Shown one piece after another: positions 17,022 through 25,315 of a stretch of DNA of 64,000 nt. Within the stretch, counting starts at the first letter, position 1, and each line of letters begins with the position of its first letter. Origin of the DNA: JACCXM01 sp046328335 (GTDB taxonomy: Bacteria > Chloroflexota > Chloroflexia > Thermomicrobiales > UBA6265); the NCBI GenBank assembly GCA_046328335.1, contig JAXLWU010000011.1, positions 1 to 64,000 of the forward strand. Direction: 5' to 3'. The position numbers and the translations under genes are program-made. The notes beneath the pieces are model-generated. The model was not told where the DNA came from. It saw only the letters and a program-made list of their open reading frames with translations, and did not search any database.

Positions 17022-17507
17022 TCAAGGGTGCGCTGGCTGGGGCGACTCGTTGACCGTCGCGACATCGGCTGCGACGAAGGGTGTTCGGGGCCAGGTCCAG
17101 GCTTCCCGGAGGATGAGTGCCAGGATGGCGACTTCGAGTCCGATGGAGAGGCCGTAGAAGAAGGTCCAGGACTCGCCCATCGCGTTGAACAACGAGACGG
17201 GGATGTAGAGCGATGCCACGACGAGATTCGCGGCTCGGTTCACCCGGGCGGGCAACGTCGTGGAGAGCACGATCATGACCGTCGGGATCGCGATGAGCGC
17301 GAGCGTACCGGTCAAGAAGGTTTGGTTGATGTCGAACTCCCAGACGACGCCGCCGAGGATGTCGTCGATGAAGCCGGGCTTGTACAGGGCGAGGTAGTCG
17401 ACGTAGAGGTAGAGGAACATGAAACTGGTCCAGGCTGCCGCGAGCTTCGCCTGCACCGGGAGCCGCGGGTCTTGCAACGTGCTGGCGGTGTTCGTCTTCG
17501 TGCTCAT
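17022..17507 (-). CDS. DUF6326 family membrane protein
   Basis: This 161-residue protein has four predicted membrane helices, at about residues 25-45 (SFMFLYLYVDYLALY), 62-83 (LTGTLALIAIPTVMIVLST), 91-110 (NLVVASLYIPVSLFNAM) and 113-133 (FFYGLSIGLEVAILALIL). The motif YLYVDYLALYKPGFIDDI and the length match DUF6326, a family of unknown function usually carried next to TetR regulators and oxidoreductases, as here. It follows the quinone-reductase-like gene by about 100 bases on the same strand and is probably co-transcribed with it. Confidence 0.8.
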   Translation of the reverse strand: MSTKTNTASTLQDPRLPVQAKLAAAWTSFMFLYLYVDYLALYKPGFIDDILGGVVWEFDINQTFLTGTLALIAIPTVMIVLSTTLPARVNRAANLVVASLYIPVSLFNAMGESWTFFYGLSIGLEVAILALILREAWTWPRTPFVAADVATVNESPQPAHP

Positions 17508-17606
17508 CGTCTTGCTCCTTCGCTCATTGGTGAAGCCGGTGTTCAGCCACGGCGGCTGAACCCAGGTTGGGTGCGATGCGGGTGCGGTTGCGTCGTATCC
17601 CGGCGC

Positions 17607-18575
17607 TCAGACGGTGACGACGACCTTCCCTCGGGTGTGGCCGGCCCCGACGTAGCGGAGGGCCTCGGCCGCCTCGCGCAGCGGGTAGGTGCGGTCGATG
17701 ACCGGCGTGAGGTGCCCCGCCGCGAGAAGGTCGGCCAGATCGAGCAGGTCTTGGCGCTTCTCGACGGAGAAGAACGGCCGCAGGGTCTGACGGGTGAACA
17801 GCGACCACGCCCGCGCCTTGACGATCCGGGCGAGAGGTCCGATCACGCGGCCGCCGCGCCCGCTGTTGGGAATGAGGACGCCGGTCGGGGTCAGCGCGCG
17901 TCGCACCGCCGCAAGGGGCTGCACTTCCACGTTGTCGAGGATGGCGTCGTAGCGCAGCCCGGCGCGGGTGAAGTCGGTTCGGGTGTAGTCGATGACGTGG
18001 TCGGCGCCCAGCGACCGGACCCGATCCATATTCCGGGTGCTGCACACCCCGGTCACCTCTGCGCCCAGCGCCTTGGCGATCTGGACCGCGAATGTCCCCA
18101 CACCGCCAGAGGCGCCCGTGATGAGCACGGCCTGCCCGGGCTGGACGTGCGCGACGTCTCGCAGCGCCTGCAGCGCGGTGAGGCCGGAGGTGGGCACCGC
18201 CGCGGCCTGGGCCATGGAGAGGTTGGCGGGTGTGCGCACCAGTTGGCCCGCCGGGACGCAGGCGTACTGGGCGAGCGTGCCAGTGGTGCTCCAGCCGAAC
18301 ACCTCATCGCCCCGTTGCACGTCAGCGACGTCCTTGCCGACCGCTGCCACTACGCCGGCCAGGTCCCTGCTGGGGATGGCGTGGCGCGGCCGACGGAGAC
18401 CGAACGCCAGCCGCACGACATACGGCTCGCCGGTCATGAGGAAGTAGTCGCCGGGGTGAACGGACGCGGCGCTCACCCGGACGAGCACGTCGTCATCACC
18501 GACCATCGGCAGGTCCACATCGGCGCCCTCGAGCACCTCCGGTGGCCCGTAGCGGTGCTGGACGATCGCCCTCAT
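17607..18575 (-). CDS. NAD(P)-dependent quinone-reductase-like medium-chain dehydrogenase
   Basis: The 322-residue protein from the ATG at 18575 (MRAIVQHRYGPPEVLE) is a zinc-free medium-chain dehydrogenase/reductase. It has the GroES-like N-terminal fold with HPGDYFLMTGEP, the stretch SRDLAGVVAAVGKDVADVQR and the nucleotide-binding loop ITGASGGVGTFAVQIAKALG. ADHVIDYTRTDF follows. The catalytic zinc ligands of alcohol dehydrogenase are absent, as expected for quinone or enone reductases. It reads away from a TetR gene across an inverted-repeat operator, so it is the likely target of that repressor. Confidence 0.9.
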   Translation of the reverse strand: MRAIVQHRYGPPEVLEGADVDLPMVGDDDVLVRVSAASVHPGDYFLMTGEPYVVRLAFGLRRPRHAIPSRDLAGVVAAVGKDVADVQRGDEVFGWSTTGTLAQYACVPAGQLVRTPANLSMAQAAAVPTSGLTALQALRDVAHVQPGQAVLITGASGGVGTFAVQIAKALGAEVTGVCSTRNMDRVRSLGADHVIDYTRTDFTRAGLRYDAILDNVEVQPLAAVRRALTPTGVLIPNSGRGGRVIGPLARIVKARAWSLFTRQTLRPFFSVEKRQDLLDLADLLAAGHLTPVIDRTYPLREAAEALRYVGAGHTRGKVVVTV

Positions 18576-18690
18576 CCTGGCCTCCGTGGTCGTGTCAGCC
18601 GCGCGGACCACGCTCGCACCCTTACGCTTCGATCGTTGCCGCGGTAATCCCACCGGAACCTCCTCGTCAGGGGCCACGCCCCACCATTTC

Positions 18691-18733
18691 GTACACCGTA
18701 CGATGCACGCCGTACTATCTTCGTACGGTGTAC
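18691..18733. promoter_or_regulatory. Inverted-repeat operator for the TetR regulator
   Basis: GTACACCGTACGA (18691-18703) and TCGTACGGTGTAC (18721-18733) are perfect 13-base complements with a 17-base spacer. A partial third half-site, CCGTACTATC, lies between them. The right arm overlaps a TACTAT sequence that could be the -10 box of the TetR gene. Binding here would control both divergent genes. Confidence 0.8.
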
Positions 18734-18768
18734 TATCTGTCAAGGGCTTTGCCAGGAACGGAGCACGC

Positions 18769-19440
18769 ATGACCGCGAGAAGTGTTCGAGCTGCTGCTGA
18801 GGTCTCGTTGAGCAAGCAGCGCGTGGTGACCGAGGCCATCCGACTTGCCGACAACGAGGAGTTCGACAAGCTCAGCATGCGCAGACTGGCCACCGAACTC
18901 GGCGCCGGCGCGATGTCGCTCTACTACTACGTGGCGAACAAGGACGAGCTGCTCGACGCCATGATTGACGTCGTGTTTGCCGAGATCGAGCTACCAACCG
19001 ACTCGGCGGGTTGGCAGGCGGCCATGCGGCAGCGTGCGGTGTCCGCCCGGCAGGTCCTCGCCCGCCACCCTTGGGCGATCACCCTGATGGAATCGCGGAC
19101 CACCCCAGGACCGGCGAACCTGCGCCACCGCGAAGCGGTGTTCGCCTGCCTTCGCAAGGCCGGCTTCTCCGTGGAGATGGCCACCCACGCCAACTGGCTG
19201 CTCGACAGCTATGTCTACGGCTACGCGCTCCAAGAAGCCAACCTCCCCTTCGACACGGCCGAGGAGTTCGCCGCGATTGGCGAGGAGGTGTTCATGCCGC
19301 AGCTACCCCCCGACCAGTACCCCTACCTGAACGAAGCCGCCGCAACGCTCCTCGCCGCCGAATACGACCCCGCCGACGAGTTCACGTTCGGACTCGACCT
19401 GATCCTCGGCGCCCTCGAGGCGCTGGCAGCCGCGCCGTAG
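18769..19440 (+). CDS. TetR-family repressor (TetR_C-type)
   Basis: The 223-residue protein has a TetR N-terminal helix-turn-helix near residues 18-62 (VTEAIRLADNEEFDKLSMRR, then LATELGAGAMSLYYYVANKD). The all-helical ligand domain resembles the tetracycline-repressor C-terminal class (RQVLARHPWAITLMESRTTP, ANWLLDSYVYGYALQE). The ATG at 18769 follows a GGAG. It is divergent from the quinone-reductase-like gene, with the 13-base inverted repeat between them, so it is very likely an autorepressor that also controls that gene and the DUF6326 gene. The inducer is unknown. Confidence 0.9.
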   Translation: MTARSVRAAAEVSLSKQRVVTEAIRLADNEEFDKLSMRRLATELGAGAMSLYYYVANKDELLDAMIDVVFAEIELPTDSAGWQAAMRQRAVSARQVLARHPWAITLMESRTTPGPANLRHREAVFACLRKAGFSVEMATHANWLLDSYVYGYALQEANLPFDTAEEFAAIGEEVFMPQLPPDQYPYLNEAAATLLAAEYDPADEFTFGLDLILGALEALAAAP

Positions 19441-19574
19441 CAGGCGTCAGAAGGCAGCTCCCGGCGGCGGTCCTGCCAACAAGCGTGCCAATCTTTGGGT
19501 AGCAGCTGATCCATAGCGGCAGTCACGGTGAGCCCGCCATGTATTGCACCCCCCGGATAGCTCACTGATCCGCC

Positions 19575-19680
19575 GAGCATGGCGCTGCTCGCCAGCGGCG
19601 TGGCTATGGGTCAACCCGATTGAGTCGTTCACCCGGGCAACGGACGCGCAGCGCCCTGCGCCCCCTCAGGTACGTCGTGC
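19575..19680 (+). pseudogene. Relic of a second CoA transferase 3' end
   Basis: This stretch aligns with the last codons and trailer of the CoA transferase gene (about 16060-16155). The shared words are GCGCTGCTCGC, AGCGGCG, GGGTCAACC and GTTCACCCG, followed by CTCAGG at similar spacing. It would encode MALLASGVAMGQPD-stop against ALLASGAAQGQPG-stop in the intact gene. Identity is roughly three quarters by eye. The rest of 19441-19706 holds nothing that I recognise. Confidence 0.6.
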
Positions 19681-19706
19681 GCGTCGTGCCACGCGTTTGG
19701 AAACAG

Positions 19707-20570
19707 TCACCCTGCCATCCCCGCATAGCACGCCAGAAACGGCGCGATGACGGCCAGATACGATGCAAACTGGTCACGGCGGATGCTGTGTCCCGCGTCG
19801 GGAACGTGCGCGATCTCCAGATGCGGCACGAGCGCCTTGAGCGCCGCGGCGTCCGACTCGCTCACGATGCCGCCGAGTTCGGTGTCGGCGATGATCAGCA
19901 GCGCGGGACAGGTGATCCGCGAGAGGGTGGCGCCCCAATCGACCGCGCGCGAATTGTCGTCGCCATACACGGTCAGCACGTTCGGGCTGAAGCGAAATTT
20001 CGAGTCGGCCCACGGTTCGAACTCGCCATCTGGCCACTGCGGGTGACGCTCGCGAGTCTCCGCCAGCAAATGCTCCCGGCTCATCTCACGGATTTCGAGC
20101 GCCCGCGCCCGGCCCTCGGCCCGGCGGCTTTCCAGAGCCGGGGTCGGTTCCGCGACGACCCACCACGGCGGAGGATCCTCGAGCAGGATCGCGCCCGGCA
20201 GGTCGGGATACGTTCCGGCCAGAACGAGCGCCGTGGCGGCGCCCATCGAGTGGCCAAGCACGGCTGGCCGTCGCAATCCCAGGCCCCCGATCAGCCCAGC
20301 CAGGTCCGCGGCCTGGGTCGCCGGGTCGTAGCCCTGCTCCGTCGCCTCGGAGAGACCATGTCCCCGGGCATCGACCATGATCGCGTCGTAGGTCTTCGCG
20401 AGGCGCTCCACCACCGGCGTCCAGCAGAGACCGTCATCGGTCACCCCGTGCGCCAGCACCAGCGGGGGTTTCTCGCCGCCCGTTCGCGTGAAATGCAGCG
20501 ACACCCCGTTCGCGGAGACGTACCCTGAGGTCCAATCGGTCACGACGCTCGCTTCCCTTCCGTCATTCAT
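19707..20570 (-). CDS. Alpha/beta hydrolase
   Basis: The 287-residue protein is an alpha/beta-fold hydrolase with the oxyanion-hole motif LAHGVTDDGLCW, the nucleophile S108 in VLGHSMGAA, an acid in IIADTELGG and the final His in DAGHSIRRDQF. A cap domain of about 65 residues with several Trp lies between. The fold covers esterases, C-C hydrolases and haloperoxidase-like enzymes, so the reaction cannot be named. It begins 3 bases after the stop of the peptide-type binding protein on the same strand, so it should be co-translated with that gene and may process the imported substrate. Confidence 0.9.
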   Translation of the reverse strand: MNDGREASVVTDWTSGYVSANGVSLHFTRTGGEKPPLVLAHGVTDDGLCWTPVVERLAKTYDAIMVDARGHGLSEATEQGYDPATQAADLAGLIGGLGLRRPAVLGHSMGAATALVLAGTYPDLPGAILLEDPPPWWVVAEPTPALESRRAEGRARALEIREMSREHLLAETRERHPQWPDGEFEPWADSKFRFSPNVLTVYGDDNSRAVDWGATLSRITCPALLIIADTELGGIVSESDAAALKALVPHLEIAHVPDAGHSIRRDQFASYLAVIAPFLACYAGMAG

Positions 20571-20573
20571 TCC

Positions 20574-22298
20574 CTACCCGGTCAGATACCAGTCCGCGGC
20601 GTTCCAGAGCAGCGGTGTCCAGGCGCTCGGCCAGATTCCCCCCACGTTCGATCGGACTGCCGGGAAGGCCTCCTCCCAGTAGAGGAAGAGGACCGGCGCT
20701 TCGCGGCTGAGCAAGGCCTGAATCTCGCCGTACAGGTCCCTGCGCCGGTTGAAATCGAGCGTCGAGGCCGCTTCGACCGTCAATCGATCGATATCCTCCT
20801 GAAAACTGTAGGGGTAGAAGAAGGCCGGCAAATTGCCGCCCGAACCGCCGGGACTGGCCGGAATCTGCGACGAATGCCAGTAGAAAAGATCGTCGGGATC
20901 GTTGGCGTTGGTCCAGGTGTAGATGCACCCGGTCATGCGGTCGGAAAACTGGTAGCCCAGCGGCCCCCACAGTTCCGCTGGTGAGGCGTACTGCGGCAGC
21001 GTGGAGACGCCGATCGCGTTCCACGCGGCGGCCACGATCTCGATCATGGCCCGCGCCTGCTCGTCTCCCGCCACCGCCCAGAGATCGATCTCGAATCGCT
21101 TGCCATCTCGCGCGCGCACGCCGTCATCACCGGCGACCAGCCCGGCTGCATCGAGCATGCTGGCCGCCCGCTCCGGATTGAACGGTCTCGGTTGCAAGTC
21201 TGCCGCGAACGCCCACGACTCCGGGGACTGATCGGCAAACGCTGCAATCGCCCGTCCTCCCAGCACGCGATCGATCAACTCCTGGCGTGGTGTGGCGAAA
21301 TCGAGCGCCTGGCGGACCGGCGTCTCACGCAGGAAGGCCATTTGCTTCAGGTCGATATGCTGCCAGTTCATGGTGCCGTGGCGGAAGAGCGCGAGATCGG
21401 CGGCGTCCGGCATGTCCCCGATGCGCCAGGGGGGAATCGCGCCCGCTCCCGCGGCGGCGTCGCAACTCCCATCCGCCAGCGCCGCCAGCAACGCGTCGAG
21501 ATCGGGATAGGTCCGGTAGTCGATCGCCTCCAGCTTCGCGGGCTGGCCCCAATAGCCCTCCCACCGGTGCAAGGTGACGCCCTGGTCCGGCTCCCAGGAA
21601 GCGATCTGGAACGGTCCGGTTCCAACTGGTGCGGTGGCAAAAATGTCGATAAATCCATCGACCCCTTCCGCCAGGGCGGCGGCGGGACAGAGATAAGTGG
21701 TGGCGACGGTCGAGAGAAAGGGCGCGTACGGTTCCGTCGTGGTCACGACCAACGTCGTCGGGTCGGGGAGTTGGACATCGCGCACCTTCAGCCAGCCGAG
21801 CGTGTTCAAGGCGCTGAACTGGCGGTCCCGGGAGAGTTTCCAGGCCGCGATGAAGTCCTCGCCCGAGAACGGCTCCCCATTGTGGTAGCGGACATTCTGG
21901 CGCAGTTTGAAGGTGTAGGTCAGACCGTCGTCGCTGATCGCGAAGCCTTCCGCCAGTGCCGGGCGCAACTTCCCCTCCGCGCTGTAGCGCAGAAGGCCGT
22001 CCATCACGCCATCGAGGACATCGAACGCGGCGACCGTGCCCGCCAGCCACGGATGCAGCGAGTCCGGCGCGCGCGCGGCGCCAAGCACCACCTGCCCATC
22101 TTCTCGCGGTGTCCCTTCCGGCGCGGTCGGTCCGCTGATTGCTTGGGGACTGCCTTCCTGCCGGGCGAAGACGTGTGCGCCTGCGCCGACGGCGCCCCCG
22201 GACAAGGCCAGTCCCACCGCGCCGGAAAGCAGCCGCCGGCGGTCGCAGCGCGGGTCTTGCCTGGATATCGCCCTTGACCTCGGAGTGATGAACGGCAT
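20574..22298 (-). CDS. Extracellular solute-binding protein, family 5 (oligopeptide/dipeptide type)
   Basis: The 574-residue protein has a twin-arginine-like signal (CDRRRLLSGAVGLALSGGAV, residues about 18-38) and the SBP family 5 fold. Visible marks are PDSLHPWLAGTVAAFDVLDG, the family signature region LTYTFKLRQNVRYHNGEPFS and GTGPFQIASWEPDQGVTLHR. No lipobox Cys is evident. Such proteins deliver peptides, nickel or opines to Opp/Dpp-type transporters. No permease or ATPase gene is next to it, so it either works with a transporter elsewhere or is an orphan. It is immediately followed by the alpha/beta hydrolase. Confidence 0.9.
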   Translation of the reverse strand: MPFITPRSRAISRQDPRCDRRRLLSGAVGLALSGGAVGAGAHVFARQEGSPQAISGPTAPEGTPREDGQVVLGAARAPDSLHPWLAGTVAAFDVLDGVMDGLLRYSAEGKLRPALAEGFAISDDGLTYTFKLRQNVRYHNGEPFSGEDFIAAWKLSRDRQFSALNTLGWLKVRDVQLPDPTTLVVTTTEPYAPFLSTVATTYLCPAAALAEGVDGFIDIFATAPVGTGPFQIASWEPDQGVTLHRWEGYWGQPAKLEAIDYRTYPDLDALLAALADGSCDAAAGAGAIPPWRIGDMPDAADLALFRHGTMNWQHIDLKQMAFLRETPVRQALDFATPRQELIDRVLGGRAIAAFADQSPESWAFAADLQPRPFNPERAASMLDAAGLVAGDDGVRARDGKRFEIDLWAVAGDEQARAMIEIVAAAWNAIGVSTLPQYASPAELWGPLGYQFSDRMTGCIYTWTNANDPDDLFYWHSSQIPASPGGSGGNLPAFFYPYSFQEDIDRLTVEAASTLDFNRRRDLYGEIQALLSREAPVLFLYWEEAFPAVRSNVGGIWPSAWTPLLWNAADWYLTG

Positions 22299-22437
22299 TA
22301 CCTGGAACCCGGCGCTTGCAACCTGGACATTCTGGTAGTCAGTCTACTCCCGTCCTGGTCCGTTCCATGCGACACTCTTGGCACGTTCGCGCCGCCCGGA
22401 GCGGTCCGGAAGCGGGTTGATCAACGGGGAGGAAACG

Positions 22438-22710
22438 ATGGCAACGCAAGCAGCGGCGGCTACCGCCAAGCCGACCGTGCGTATCGAGTACTGCACCTCT
22501 TGAGGGTATCTGCCGAGAGCCGCCGGTCTGGCGGAGAATCTGCTCCACGATTACTACGAAAACATTCGCGGCGTGACCATCGCCCCGGGTGAATCGGGTT
22601 CGTTCGAGGTTTTCCTCAACCGCAAGAAAGTCTTCTCCAAGAAAGCGCTCGATCGTTTTCCCGAGGCAAACGAGGTCGAGGACAAGATCGCTACGCTGCT
22701 CAAACCATAG
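22438..22710 (+). CDS. SelW/Rdx-family selenoprotein with in-frame UGA (Sec22)
   Basis: Reading through one TGA at 22501-22503 gives a 90-residue protein: the N-terminus ends VRIEYCTS, then the UGA codon, then GYLPRAAGLAENLLHDYYEN, SGSFEVFLNRKKVFSKKALD and RFPEANEVEDKIATLLKP. This is the thioredoxin-like Rdx fold of SelW/SelT/SelH, whose redox motif is CxxC or CxxU; here C19-T-S-U22 would be CxxU. The ATG at 22438 has a perfect GGGGAGG ribosome site. A hairpin with the loop GGUCU, as in E. coli fdhF, begins about 17 bases after the UGA. Both halves carry family motifs in the same frame, so a random stop is unlikely. The gene would be missed by programs that treat UGA as stop. No Sec machinery gene is in the window. 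Confidence 0.8.
22501..22534 (+). other. Bacterial SECIS-like hairpin after the UGA codon
   Basis: The UGA (22501-22503) is followed by CCGCC (22520-22524), loop GGTCT (22525-22529) and GGCGG (22530-22534). A 5-bp GC stem with the apical loop GGUCU lies 22 bases beyond the UGA. In E. coli fdhF the same loop bases sit about 19 bases beyond it, and SelB contacts this loop. The bulged U of fdhF is not obvious here. Confidence 0.65.
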
Positions 22711-22737
22711 CGTGGCATCGGAAAAGCCCCGCTCCCC

Positions 22738-23040
22738 GCGCACGCTGACAGTGGGAGCAATCGCGGACTCGCCACGCTGGCCCTCACCCCAACCTCTCTC
22801 CCATCGCGATGGGCGAGGGGTTGCCGTGGGGAGTGTATCTTCAGGGATCGAAGCGTCTCTTCCCGCGAAGCGACGTGCCGCTCGTGCCACCGCGCCACCC
22901 ACACGAGCCCCTCTCCCGGCTCGACGGGAGAGGGGTTGGGGTGAGGGCCAGCGTGGCGAGTCCGCGATTGCTCCCACTGTCAGCGTGCGCACAGGTGACC
23001 CTCCCTCCAGGGAGGGAGGCCGGGGTTGAGGTGAGGGCAC
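22738..23040. repeat. Perfect 57-bp inverted repeat with G-rich cores (family R3)
   Basis: Arm 22738-22794 and arm 22934-22990 are exact reverse complements over 57 bases. The 139 bases between them hold further CCCCTCTCCC / GGGAGAGGGG pairs, and a third related unit follows to about 23040. It fills the space between the selenoprotein and the acetyltransferase and may also end both converging transcripts. Confidence 0.85.
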
Positions 23041-23070
23041 GCGCCGCGAGTCCGCGCTTATGCCTGTGCC

Positions 23071-24315
23071 TCAGCCCTCCCGCCCGGGAGACGCTCCCCG
23101 GTCCCGGGCGGCGCGCCACTCGCTCGCGAGCAGATCGAACATCTGGGCGCTCTCGAACCCATCTGGTCCGAAGCCAACCCAGTTGAACCGCCCCGCATCG
23201 CGGTAGCCCTGCTTCCGCAGCGCCGCCTGGGACCGCGGGTTCAGTGTCTTCACCCACGACCAGACGGAGTGCAACCCGATTCGATCGAACGCGTACTCCA
23301 GGAGGAGATGCTTGGCCTCGGTGCCGTATCCCGCATTGCGATATTCCGGACGGTAGATCCACGATCCGGTTTCCGCGGTCCTCGCCATCCAATCGATCGC
23401 ATAGAGCCCGTTCTCGCCGATCAACTCCCCCGTTTCGCGCAAGACCACCCCGAGCTCGAGATTTTCCGGGATGTCATCGGTACCGATTTCGCCAAACCAA
23501 TCGCCGAGCATGATGGCGCTATAGGGGAAACGGCTATGCCCGAACGAGTTCTGGGGTTCGGCTCGAATCCAGCGCGCGATTCGTTCGGCGTCATCGACCT
23601 CTTGCGGCCGCAAGGCGAGGCGCTCGCTTCCGATCACCGCGTTGTTGGGCAAAGGAAGCGCTGCATGTGAGTCGCGGCGCGGCGCTGGCGACCGGACTGG
23701 CGTCGGTGCTTCCCTCTCGTCATCGATTCCCGCGCCAGGATCGCCGACACGGTCAAGCCAGCGCGGGTTGAACGCTTCCAGAAACAACCGATCGTGAAAC
23801 GCCCCGTTCCGCCAGGAGCCGTCCCGAAGTCTGGCGGAGAGACGCATGCCGAGGCCTTCACCCGCGGCCAGAACCGGCGCCATTCCGGCGTCGGTCGTGA
23901 CCCGAACCAGTGGCCGATGCCGTTCGTCGATGAGCCAGGGAACGAGCAGGCCAAGCATTTCCGCCTGGATCTCGGCACCCGCGTTCTGCAGCGCGGGATC
24001 GGCATGGAGCAACACCACGGACTCAGTGTTCCCAAAGTCATCCAGGTGCGCCGATCCGACAATGCGGTCATCGTTCCGGCGGCAGGCGACTACCGTGGTG
24101 AGCCGTCGATCGCTACTCTTCGGAACGGTCTTCTTGAGTCTTTCTTCGAGTGATTGCGCCGCGAGGGGGAATGGGGAGAACCTCCAGGCCGAACCCCATT
24201 TGGCGTCCCCGATCTCCAGACCGCGCAAATAGATCGATTCCCCAATGAGATACGTTAGCCCCGCGTCCATCCCTGTTCCTGGCGAAGAGCTTGTCGATCC
24301 GGTCGTTACGGTCAT
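23071..24315 (-). CDS. Two-domain GNAT acetyltransferase
   Basis: The 414-residue protein contains two tandem GNAT-type domains. The first (about residues 25-190) has YLRGLEIGDAKWGSAWRFSP and a degenerate acetyl-CoA loop. The second (about 225-400) is RimJ/RimL-like, with SERLALRPQEVDDAERIARW, SWIYRPEYRNAGYGTEAKHL, FDRIGLHSVWSWVKTLNPRS and ALRKQGYRDAG. The Q/RxxGxG/A acetyl-CoA motif is present as RNAGYG in the second domain only, so the first is probably structural or substrate-binding. The start overlaps the stop of the racemase-family gene (ATGA), showing one operon. Confidence 0.85.
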   Translation of the reverse strand: MTVTTGSTSSSPGTGMDAGLTYLIGESIYLRGLEIGDAKWGSAWRFSPFPLAAQSLEERLKKTVPKSSDRRLTTVVACRRNDDRIVGSAHLDDFGNTESVVLLHADPALQNAGAEIQAEMLGLLVPWLIDERHRPLVRVTTDAGMAPVLAAGEGLGMRLSARLRDGSWRNGAFHDRLFLEAFNPRWLDRVGDPGAGIDDEREAPTPVRSPAPRRDSHAALPLPNNAVIGSERLALRPQEVDDAERIARWIRAEPQNSFGHSRFPYSAIMLGDWFGEIGTDDIPENLELGVVLRETGELIGENGLYAIDWMARTAETGSWIYRPEYRNAGYGTEAKHLLLEYAFDRIGLHSVWSWVKTLNPRSQAALRKQGYRDAGRFNWVGFGPDGFESAQMFDLLASEWRAARDRGASPGREG

Positions 24316-25061
24316 GGTGTGAGTGCCTCCGTGGGAAGTGGGAGCGTCATCAAGCGGCCATACCCGGGAACGGCGTCATCGATGCCAATGCGCCGCAGGG
24401 CGGCCCACCCTCCGGCCAGATTGCTGGTGATCACCGGCTTGCCGAGCCGCTGTTCGAGCGACTCCACCACCGGCAGGCAGTCGAAATTCGTGCATGAGAT
24501 GAAGAGCGCGTCGGCATCCGGGGTATCGACCTGCTGCGCGAGCGCCAGGGCATCGGCTGGTTCGAGTCGCGCAATGTCGGCGTCGGTCGGGCATTGCAGC
24601 CCGACGATGTTGGCCACCCGATAACCACTCGCCTCCAGGAAAATCCGTTCCCGGTCGTTCAACTCCTCGACGTATGGTGTGGCAATTGCCAGCGTCGTCG
24701 CCCCCAGGGCCCGCAATCCATCGAGCACCGCGGTCGTCGTCGTGGTGGCGCGGCGGCCACTGGCCCGTTCCATGCGGTCGACCAGAGTCTTGTCCCAACC
24801 TGGACCGTGGACCAGGCTGCCGGTCGTGCAGGCAAACACGATGGCATCGACATCGACCCAGGTCAGCATTTCCGCCGCCCGTTCGAGGCGGTCATCGCCA
24901 AGCATTTCCGTCAGCGCGGCGGCGCTCGCCTCACCCCGAGGGAGCCCAATCATCGTCTGGTAGACAGTCACGCCCTCCGGCATCAGCCGTGAATAGTCGG
25001 GAAGGGCACAGGTATCGGTTGCCAGCGCGATCAAACCAATGCGGCCACGCTTGCCGTACAT
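24312..25061 (-). CDS. Asp/Glu racemase superfamily protein (maleate isomerase / arylmalonate decarboxylase-like)
   Basis: The 249-residue protein from the ATG at 25061 (MYGKRGRIGLIALATDTCAL) belongs to the Asp/Glu/hydantoin racemase superfamily. Two active-site Cys motifs are present: FACTTGSLVHG in the first half and FISCTNFDCLPVVE in the second. The length and the opening GKRGRIGLI are those of maleate cis-trans isomerase/arylmalonate decarboxylase relatives. The start follows a GGAG nine bases upstream. With the GNAT gene it forms a two-gene operon. The substrate is unknown, though an isomerase of dicarboxylates or amino acid derivatives is likely. Confidence 0.85.
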   Translation of the reverse strand: MYGKRGRIGLIALATDTCALPDYSRLMPEGVTVYQTMIGLPRGEASAAALTEMLGDDRLERAAEMLTWVDVDAIVFACTTGSLVHGPGWDKTLVDRMERASGRRATTTTTAVLDGLRALGATTLAIATPYVEELNDRERIFLEASGYRVANIVGLQCPTDADIARLEPADALALAQQVDTPDADALFISCTNFDCLPVVESLEQRLGKPVITSNLAGGWAALRRIGIDDAVPGYGRLMTLPLPTEALTP

Positions 25062-25315
25062 CTCGCTCTCCTTCTCACCTGCATGCGCGACATCGGTCGC
25101 CGCGGTCCCGGGGACGACGACACACTGTACCCGACCCACCACCGGACCCGAGATGCCCCGCGCGCCGCCGGATGACGGAGTGAATTGTTAAGGGCGCTGC
25201 GCTACACTCGCGCCTCACGGCCACGCTCGATCCCTCCGGCGCGCCTCTCACGCCGCGAGCGACCGCGGGAGGACACCAGCGGCGGTGTCCTGGAGTGGCA
25301 AAGGAGGAAATACGG

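Noticed and set aside
17028..18647. A 539-codon plus-strand frame opposite the DUF6326 and quinone-reductase genes
   Set aside because: Composition is Arg/Gly/His/Asp-rich shadow sequence without domains; both opposite genes have clear families.
23540..23580. GGTTCGGCTCGAATCC, resembling a tRNA T-loop
   Set aside because: No acceptor or anticodon stem can be formed around it, and it lies inside the acetyltransferase gene.
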